Source of the DNA: Myxococcales bacterium
Lineage (GTDB): Bacteria > Myxococcota > Polyangia > Fen-1088
Reading direction: 5' to 3'
DNA: 11,745 bases
Assembly: GCA_003157315.1 (NCBI GenBank)
Contig: PMJE01000305.1
Span: forward strand, 1-11,745
In this document: piece by piece, positions 1 to 5,186 of the stretch
Layout of the letters: the number at the start of each line of letters is the position of its first letter
Position numbering within the stretch: position 1 is the stretch's first letter
The notes under the pieces: generated by a model
Seen by the model: only the letters and a program-made list of their open reading frames with translations
What the model was told of the DNA's origin: nothing
Database searches by the model: none
Translations under genes and position numbers: made by a program

Positions 1-931
1 CTACAACGGTGGAATGGCGTGGGTGAAGGATGGCGGCGTTGCGACAGGTCGGCCGAGCATCATCCAGCAGCGTGGGTACTACTCGCGTCTGACGGTGTCT
101 GCGTATACATGGCGGGATGGGGTTTTGGCGAAGAACTGGATTTACGACAGCGTGACCGCCGTCCCGCTTGGTGGTGGCGACCATTCACTGATGGCGGCGG
201 ACACGGACGGGGATTTTGGGCAGGAGATCATCACCGGCGCAAGAACTATTGACAGCGCCGGAACTTTGAAGTGCGACGCAAAGACGGGCCACGGCGATGC
301 CATGCACATCGGCGAGCTGGTCGTCGGCAAGGGGATCTCGGTGTTCTCAGTGCACGAGAGTCTTGGCGGTATGGATTGCCATGACGGGGCGACCTGCAAG
401 GAGTACTTCAACATCACCAGTCCGGGCACTGACACCGGTCGCGGCGTCGCCGAGTATGTCACCATGAACGACCTCACGGCCGCAACGTGCAGTGGAATGG
501 GCAACGTCAATTGCGGCACCGGTGCCGCCGTCACCAGTAGTGCCGGAAGCAACTTCGTCATCTACTGGGACGCCGACGAGGCGCGCGAGATCCTAAACGA
601 CATTTCTATCACCAAGCCCGGTGGCGGAACTCTGCTCACTGCAACCGGCTGCGCGTCGTGCAACGGAACCAAGGCGACCCCGACGCTCACCGCGGATCTG
701 CTGGGCGATTGGCGCGAGGAAGTGGTGTACCGCGAGAGCACAAACGCGGCTCTGCGCGTATACACGACGACGACCGTGACTGCGCGGCGCATCTACACGC
801 TCATGCACGATCCGACCTACCGGGCGCAGGTATCGTTCGAGCAGTCAAGCTACAACCAGCCGCCCCACGTGGGATTCCACATCGGCGCCGGCATGGCCAA
901 TCCGCCCGTGCCCAACATCTATGTGAAATAG
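1..931 (+). CDS. Rhamnogalacturonan lyase, polysaccharide lyase family 11 (C-terminal part)
   Basis: The gene begins before the window; the open frame is already running at position 2 and ends at TAG 929-931, leaving about 309 C-terminal residues. PL11 enzymes cut the alternating rhamnose-galacturonic acid backbone of pectin rhamnogalacturonan I by beta-elimination outside the cytoplasm. Family signatures visible in order are DTDGDFGQEIITGA, GHGDAMHIGEL, VHESLGG, GRGVAEYV, LLGDWREEVVYR, YTLMHDPTYRAQVSFEQ, and YNQPPHVGFHIGAGM close to the C-terminus, where PL11 proteins normally end. Unusually, three short cysteine pairs sit in loops (codons at 377/395, 488/512 and 650/659), probably disulfides of an exported protein. 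There is no linker or anchor at this end, so any tether would have to be N-terminal, outside the window. The gene converges on the DUF362 gene and a hairpin follows the stop. Family assignment is firm; endo or exo action cannot be told. Confidence 0.93.
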   Translation, partial: YNGGMAWVKDGGVATGRPSIIQQRGYYSRLTVSAYTWRDGVLAKNWIYDSVTAVPLGGGDHSLMAADTDGDFGQEIITGARTIDSAGTLKCDAKTGHGDAMHIGELVVGKGISVFSVHESLGGMDCHDGATCKEYFNITSPGTDTGRGVAEYVTMNDLTAATCSGMGNVNCGTGAAVTSSAGSNFVIYWDADEAREILNDISITKPGGGTLLTATGCASCNGTKATPTLTADLLGDWREEVVYRESTNAALRVYTTTTVTARRIYTLMHDPTYRAQVSFEQSSYNQPPHVGFHIGAGMANPPVPNIYVK

Positions 932-954
932 ACTCGTTGCGAGTTGCGTGAGCT

Positions 955-995
955 GGCCGTGGTTGCGGTTGGCTTTCCCAGCCGGAACCACGGCC
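955..995 (+). terminator. Strong hairpin terminator between convergent genes
   Basis: An 18-position stem (955-972 with 978-995) closes a 5-nt CTTTC loop. Seventeen positions pair, including one G-U, and only 965/985 mismatch. It lies 23 nt after the PL11 stop and is followed on the + strand by TTTCC and an AT-richer stretch, as in an intrinsic terminator with a poor U-tract. The DUF362 gene ends at 1057 on the other strand, so the hairpin may also stop transcription from that side, although no U-run follows it in that direction. Confidence 0.75.
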
Positions 996-1056
996 TTTCC
1001 ATATCTACTCGTCGGAAAGCCACTTCAGGTCGATCGCAGTTTCCGACGGTCGCCGA

Positions 1057-2826
1057 TCACGACGACCGATCGTCGCTGCCGACCAGGCGGCGAAGCTTCT
1101 CGGCGACCACGGCACCGAACGCCAGCATGGCACCCCAGCGGGTGGGCCTGCGGTTTGCCCCAGCGACATCGCAGCCGCCCTCTGACTTCGCCGCGGTCAC
1201 CTTTGTGCCCGTGGTTCCGCTGCTGCCTCCCGTGGCGCTCGCGCCCGTCCCGGTTCCGGCGCCGGTTCCGCCGGTGGTCGGCGAGCCCCCTGAGGCTGAC
1301 GCAGAGCTTGTCGCCGCACCGCCGGCTCCCCCCGTGCCGCCTGAGGTCGTTCCACCGCTGTCGGGCGTGCCTCCTGTTGCGGCCGTCCCGCCGCTGCCTG
1401 CACCGCCTGAACTGCTGGTCCCGCCGCTGGCGGTGTTTCCGGCTGCGCCGGTTCCACCGCTGCGCGCGCCACCGGAACCGCTGGTGCCACCGCTGGCTAC
1501 GCCACCGGAACCGCTGGCCGTGCCTGCGGACCCGCTAGTCCCGCCGCTGGCTGCGCCTCCGGACCCACTGGTCCCCCCATTGCGTGCGCCACCAGCTGCG
1601 CTAGTCCCGCCGCTGGCTACGCCTCCCGACCCGTTGGCGCCCCCGCTTCCGCCGGTGATGGCGGGCCAATTGGGGGGAGTGCATTCAACCCACTGCAGAG
1701 CGTCGGTCGTGGCATAACCAAAGTTCGTGAGAAATTGCGGGAGGTAAATGGCCGCATTGGTTACTCCCAGCGCTGGCATGGGACCGGTGGCCATGATGGT
1801 TGAGTCGAGAAGAAGCTTGGTCGCCGTGAGGTAGTCCACTATGGGGGCAAAGGTCCCCATGACAATCCGATCAGCTCTGACGCTCCAGGTGGCGCTGTTG
1901 CCGCCGTTTGCCAGTAGCCCATCCAAAATACACAGTTGCTGCCGGACAGGATTGCCGCCGAGGAGGGCGGCATGTTTGTTGATGTTGCATATGGCGTCTA
2001 GTGAGTGCAACCCCGTCGAACTCGGAACCGTCTGGTCGGTGCCGGCATTTATGAACGAGCCGAGATGGCCCTTCATGCACAGGGAACAACTGCCGAACAA
2101 GTACGATGTTCCCGGACCGCTATGCACCTTCATCGTACAAATATCCACCAGGATGTCGATGACGCCATTGACCAGGTCGCCGACCGCGGAGATGTTCTTT
2201 GTACTGGCGGCAATGGTGACCGGCACCATGCCGCCCAGTGACTGCGCATACTTGCTGACAGTCGCGCGTATCTTGGTGGCATCCGTCAAGCTGGCATAGG
2301 TCAAATAAGTCGCCGAAGCGTCGGCGTTTGCGTCGTACAGGATAATGTTCGCCGCCGGAACCCCGAGCTCATCGATGAATACATCGCAGAGCTTCTTTAT
2401 GATCGCCACCCGGGGATGGTTCCCGGTGTTGCCTTGAATGGCATTGGTCTTAATCGCCACCTTCGTGCTCGCCCAGGGTTTGCTCGACCGGAAGATCGTG
2501 CTCCAGGCATCGGCCGCAGTGGCTTTTTGGGCGAGCTGCATAGCCATCTGGTCCAAGTTGGAGGCGACCTGATTCGCATTGACCGCGTTGTTCTGGCTAT
2601 TGAAGGCCGTGTTCGCCGGGTTGCCGGTGAGCATATTCACGTCGTGGCAACAGATCACCCGCTTGTTGTCGATAGCCGGATTGACCTGCATGCCGCTAAC
2701 CCAACCCCCAGTCGACTGGGCAAATAGCTTGTCGAATCCCAGGGCACTGATTCCCATCGCACCCGCCGCGCCCGCCGCGGCGGTCTTGAGAAAATCACGG
2801 CGCTGAGGGTGTGGACTTGCAGACAT
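1057..2826 (-). CDS. Tat-exported DUF362-type protein with Gly-rich linker and MYXO-CTERM-like tail
   Basis: The product is 589 residues of unknown biochemical function. The start at 2826 is chosen because AGGAAGGG lies just upstream; an in-frame ATG at 2877 would add 17 residues ahead of the signal and has no such site. Residues 9-14 (RRDFLK) are a textbook twin-arginine motif, followed by an Ala/Gly-rich hydrophobic stretch and a likely cleavage near residue 37. Residues about 45-385 resemble DUF362 proteins: VAIKTNAIQG, HPRVAIIKKLCDVF, then FGSCSLCMKGHLGSF where the family has its conserved Lys-Asn region, and LCILDGLLANGG. Cysteines stand at 59-60, 147, 230, 247, 250 (a CxxC), 280 and 299, compatible with a metal or Fe-S site. 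Residues 391-540 are a GGxxSGG linker. The tail has Cys552, a moderately hydrophobic segment (WGAMLAFGAVVA) and RR, like a weak MYXO-CTERM sorting signal. It is divergent from the glycosidase genes. Its link to them is inferred only from position and the shared linker. Confidence 0.8.
   Translation of the reverse strand: MSASPHPQRRDFLKTAAAGAAGAMGISALGFDKLFAQSTGGWVSGMQVNPAIDNKRVICCHDVNMLTGNPANTAFNSQNNAVNANQVASNLDQMAMQLAQKATAADAWSTIFRSSKPWASTKVAIKTNAIQGNTGNHPRVAIIKKLCDVFIDELGVPAANIILYDANADASATYLTYASLTDATKIRATVSKYAQSLGGMVPVTIAASTKNISAVGDLVNGVIDILVDICTMKVHSGPGTSYLFGSCSLCMKGHLGSFINAGTDQTVPSSTGLHSLDAICNINKHAALLGGNPVRQQLCILDGLLANGGNSATWSVRADRIVMGTFAPIVDYLTATKLLLDSTIMATGPMPALGVTNAAIYLPQFLTNFGYATTDALQWVECTPPNWPAITGGSGGANGSGGVASGGTSAAGGARNGGTSGSGGAASGGTSGSAGTASGSGGVASGGTSGSGGARSGGTGAAGNTASGGTSSSGGAGSGGTAATGGTPDSGGTTSGGTGGAGGAATSSASASGGSPTTGGTGAGTGTGASATGGSSGTTGTKVTAAKSEGGCDVAGANRRPTRWGAMLAFGAVVAEKLRRLVGSDDRSS
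1204..1656 (-). repeat. Gly-rich linker repeats in the DUF362 protein
   Basis: About 150 codons of degenerate GGT-S-G-S/A-A repeat units encode residues 391-540 of the DUF362 protein. Units such as ASGGTSGSGG recur with a period near 10 residues. No folded domain is apparent. The segment separates the catalytic-type domain from the C-terminal anchor-like tail. Confidence 0.85.
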
Positions 2827-3183
2827 GCTTGTATCCCTTCCTAGCTTCACGGACGCTGCATCGACCTGAGATCGCACCTCTTGGCCTCGTTCTTGTCATA
2901 ACGCAAAAAAACCAGAGCATTCGGCTTGGCTGTCCCGATTAAGGTGGGCGCCGACGACAATTCGGGTCTAGCTAATTTGCGCCCGAATCGAGATTGATTC
3001 CGAGCGTGATGCTGCCCCGCATGGGGCGGTCGGACAAATGGCGGCGTATGGTGGTGTTCATGGATTATTGGTCATCCATCCGCTCATATCCGTGAAGGTA
3101 GTCCAGGCCGCCTGCCATTTGTATGGGGTAGCATAGTTTCGTGCTGCGGCACCTGCGACTAGCAAACACAGGAAAGGCAAGAC
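2827..3183. promoter_or_regulatory. Divergent intergenic region with inverted repeats
   Basis: These 357 nt separate the divergent DUF362 and GH27 genes and must hold promoters for both, plus their ribosome sites (AGGAAGGG on the - strand just above 2826; AGGAAAGG at about 3170-3177 on the + strand, 7 nt before the ATG). It is visibly more AT-rich than the genes, with a run of seven A at 2905-2911. Inverted repeats seen are ATTCGGG/CCCGAAT (2960-2966 and 2982-2988, 15-nt gap), ACAAATGGC/GCCATTTGT (3034-3042 and 3114-3122, 71-nt gap), a small GCCCC-GCAT-GGGGC hairpin at 3014-3027, and ATGGAT/ATCCAT (3060-3065 and 3074-3079). No convincing -35/-10 pair could be fixed on either strand. No coding sequence is supported here. 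Confidence 0.55.
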
Positions 3184-4962
3184 ATGACACTTCACCAATG
3201 CAGAATCGCTCGGGACTGCTTCTTGCACGGAGCGCTGCTAGCCTGCTTGGCCGGGTGGGTGGTCGGGTGCTCGAATGAGGCCCCGGCCGGTGTCGTGATG
3301 GGCGGGACTCAGACGGTCGGCGGAACCGCCGCTGGCGGCGCGGGGACGGGCGGCAACGCAAGCACTGCTCAGGCCACTGGCGGGAGTGCCGCGGGCGGTG
3401 CCCCGACAGGGGGTAGCGCGAGCACTCTTCAGGCGCTCGGCGGAACCACCACAGGTGGTGCTGCGACCGGCGGCAGCGCAAGCACGTTTCCGGCTGCCGG
3501 CGGCAATGCCGCGGGCGGTGCTTCGACTGGCGGGAATGCGACCGGTGGCTCTCTTCCAGCAACCGGAGGCACTGGCGGCGTTTCCAGTAGTGGTGGCAGC
3601 GCAGCCGGCGGCAAAGCGACGGGCGGCAGCGTAGCTGGCGGCAGCGCGACGGGTGGCAGCGCAACCGGCGGCAAGGCGACGGGTGGCAGCGCAACCGGTG
3701 GTAGCACAACTGGTGGCACGAGTGCAGGCGGCAGGACGACCGGCGGTGTGGCGGCGGGCGGGATTGCAGCCGGCGGCGTTGGCGGCACCACCTCAAACGG
3801 GGGTGCGGGGGGCAGTATCTTAGCCGGAGGTACGACCGCAACCGGTGTTCTCGCGGCCACGCCGCCCATGGGCTGGAATAGCTGGAACAAGTTCGCCGGC
3901 AACATCACGGACACGCTGGTCAGGGGGATTGCCGATGCAATGGTTTCGACCGGCATGCAGGCTGCGGGCTACCAATTCATCAACATTGATGATATGTGGC
4001 AAGCCGCTAACCGAGACTCAAGTGGCAACATTGTGCCCGACGGCACCAAGTTCCCGAACGGAATGAAGGCACTCGCGGACTACGTGCACAGCAAGGGCCT
4101 GAAACTCGGCGTGTACTCCGACCGCGGTACCAAGACCTGTTCCGGCCGCCCAGGCTCGTATAGTTATGAAGCCAAGGATGCGCAAACCTACGCATCCTGG
4201 GGTGTGGACTACCTGAAATACGACAACTGCAGCCCGGCTGCAGGATCGAATATTCAGACTGACTACACCAACATGGCCAATGCATTGAAGGCAACCGGAC
4301 GCCCTATTGTGTTTAGCGTCTGCGCCTGGTGGTTCTACAACTGGGAGACCTCAATCGGTCAGTTATGGCGGACGGGCACTGACATCAAGGACAATTGGAC
4401 GAGCTTCATTTCGTTGCTCAACAACAACGGCGGATGGTCGTCGCGATACAGCGGTGCCTCCTATGGTTCACCTGGGCTGGCCCAGTATGCCGGGCCAGGG
4501 CATTGGAACGACCCGGACATGCTCGAGGTGGGTAACGGCGGGATGACCGACACGGAGTACCAGTCGCACTTTAGCCTGTGGGCAATCATGGCGGCTCCCT
4601 TGATCGCCGGCAACGACCTCTCAAAAATGAGTGCAGCGACCAAGGATACCCTGACCAATGCCGACGTCATTGCCGTGGACCAGGATCCACTTGGTGTACA
4701 GGGCAAGCCGATCAGCACAAGCACGACGCTCGAAGTGTGGTCGAAGAAACTCTCCGGCACCCAGACCTACGCCGTAGTCTTGTTCAATCGGACTGCCGCC
4801 AGTGCCGATATCGCGGTGACCTGGAGCAGTCTCGGAATGACATCGACCTCTGCCACTGTGCGTGACCTCTGGTCTCACACGGATCTCGGTTCCACCGCCA
4901 CGCAATACACGGCCACAGTTCCCTCGCACGGCGTGGTCATGCTCAAGGTGGTCGGGAGCTGA
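3184..4962 (+). CDS. Alpha-galactosidase, glycoside hydrolase family 27, surface lipoprotein
   Basis: The product is 592 residues. It is a retaining exo-enzyme that removes terminal alpha-D-galactose (some GH27 members instead take beta-L-arabinopyranose). The N-terminus has a lipoprotein signal ending in VVGC with Cys29 as lipidation site. Residues 30-221 are a Gly-rich linker. The catalytic barrel starts at residue 222 with PPMGWNSWNKF, then FINIDDMW, KLGVYSDRG and YLKYDNC, which carries the expected nucleophile Asp347. RTGTDIKDNW carries the expected acid/base Asp400, and GHWNDPDMLEVGNGG, LWAIMAAPLIAGNDL and VIAVDQDPLG follow. A C-terminal beta-sandwich (about 515-592: LEVWSKKLSG to VPSHGVVMLKV) completes the normal family architecture. 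The start is supported by AGGAAAGG 7 nt upstream. It is the first gene of a same-strand run of glycosidases; 224 nt separate it from the next. Family and catalytic residues are clear; the exact sugar is not. Confidence 0.95.
   Translation: MTLHQCRIARDCFLHGALLACLAGWVVGCSNEAPAGVVMGGTQTVGGTAAGGAGTGGNASTAQATGGSAAGGAPTGGSASTLQALGGTTTGGAATGGSASTFPAAGGNAAGGASTGGNATGGSLPATGGTGGVSSSGGSAAGGKATGGSVAGGSATGGSATGGKATGGSATGGSTTGGTSAGGRTTGGVAAGGIAAGGVGGTTSNGGAGGSILAGGTTATGVLAATPPMGWNSWNKFAGNITDTLVRGIADAMVSTGMQAAGYQFINIDDMWQAANRDSSGNIVPDGTKFPNGMKALADYVHSKGLKLGVYSDRGTKTCSGRPGSYSYEAKDAQTYASWGVDYLKYDNCSPAAGSNIQTDYTNMANALKATGRPIVFSVCAWWFYNWETSIGQLWRTGTDIKDNWTSFISLLNNNGGWSSRYSGASYGSPGLAQYAGPGHWNDPDMLEVGNGGMTDTEYQSHFSLWAIMAAPLIAGNDLSKMSAATKDTLTNADVIAVDQDPLGVQGKPISTSTTLEVWSKKLSGTQTYAVVLFNRTAASADIAVTWSSLGMTSTSATVRDLWSHTDLGSTATQYTATVPSHGVVMLKVVGS
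3349..3528 (+). repeat. Three tandem 60-bp repeats in the GH27 linker
   Basis: Three in-frame copies of a 20-residue unit lie at 3349-3408, 3409-3468 and 3469-3528. Each begins GG(N/S)AST, continues with two or three variable residues including Gln, Leu, Phe or Pro, and returns to an AAGG-type core. The copies differ at several bases, so the duplication is not very recent. The unit is longer and more complex than the simple GGxAT repeats that follow. Confidence 0.85.
3607..3771 (+). repeat. Eleven 15-bp (GGxxx) tandem units in the GH27 linker
   Basis: Eleven uninterrupted 15-nt units encode pentapeptides of the form GG-x-A/T-T/A (GGKAT, GGSVA, GGSAT and similar). Adjacent units are nearly identical at DNA level, for example those starting at 3652, 3667 and 3682, so this is a likely slippage or recombination hotspot that can change stalk length in frame. 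Confidence 0.85.
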
Positions 4963-5186
4963 TCCCCGGGGCGGCGCCTCGTGTAGAACGCGATCGTAGG
5001 TGGGCTGCCGGGGCGCGTCCAAAACATCCCATTGGCCAGCAGTTTCGGAAGGATGCGCCATCGCGGGTGGTGCGGGCGGGCTGTGAAGGCTAGTCAGCGG
5101 CGATTTGTAGACCTATTTTCGCGCAATCCCCTCCCAGTACTTCTGTGCGGAAGCTATCCGCACGGCAGCACCACGGAGAAGACGAG
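4963..5186 (+). other. Intergenic gap between GH27 and GH2 genes
   Basis: These 224 nt hold no supported gene; overlapping frames here lack family resemblance. No clear intrinsic terminator follows the GH27 stop. The last 42 nt form the leader shared with the second GH29 gene, annotated separately. An AT-richer patch at 5103-5120 could be part of a promoter, but no matched -35 was found. Confidence 0.5.
5145..5186 (+). promoter_or_regulatory. Conserved leader with hairpin and ribosome site of the GH2 gene
   Basis: The 42 nt before the GH2 start align without gaps to the 42 nt before the second GH29 start (10456-10497), with 31 identical positions. The block includes ACGGAGAAGACGA, whose GGAG lies 8 nt before ATG 5187 and fixes this start. 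In this copy the first 19 nt form a perfect 7-bp stem (GTGCGGA/TCCGCAC) around a 5-nt AGCTA loop at 5145-5163. The similarity continues a few codons into the genes (both begin Met-His-Val). It could be a regulatory leader or simply the remnant of a gene-start duplication. Confidence 0.6.

Noticed and set aside
944..1717. Long Pro-rich open frame on the + strand (PPLAAPPDPLVPPL style)
   Set aside because: It is exactly antisense to the Gly-rich linker of the DUF362 gene; GGN codons read backwards give Pro. The same applies to Pro-rich frames at 3429-3956, 5393-5842, 9458-10168 and 10947-11216.
2827..2877. Upstream ATG (2877) for the DUF362 gene
   Set aside because: It would bury the AGGAAGGG ribosome site inside the gene and lengthen the Tat signal without reason.
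2900..2916. Sigma-54-like GG...GC element with a T-run on the - strand
   Set aside because: The gap between GG and GC is 7 nt, not the required 10.
3349..3771. Tandem repeats considered as a CRISPR array
   Set aside because: There are no unique spacers of constant length, the repeats are in frame inside a lipoprotein linker, and no cas gene is present.
3300..3840. Gly-rich repeats suggesting a mycobacterial PE_PGRS-type protein
   Set aside because: The repeats are linkers attached to lipoboxes and glycosidase domains, and a MYXO-CTERM tail is present; there is no PE domain.
3065..3841. Arg/Cys/His-rich 258-codon frame on the - strand
   Set aside because: It is a shadow of the GH27 linker with no family resemblance, and extreme composition explained by the repeats.
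5145..5186. GTG at 5145 as the start of the GH2 gene, adding 14 residues
   Set aside because: The ribosome site GGAG lies 8 nt before ATG 5187, and the extension would place charged residues far ahead of the signal peptide; the matching gene at 10498 also has its site before the ATG.
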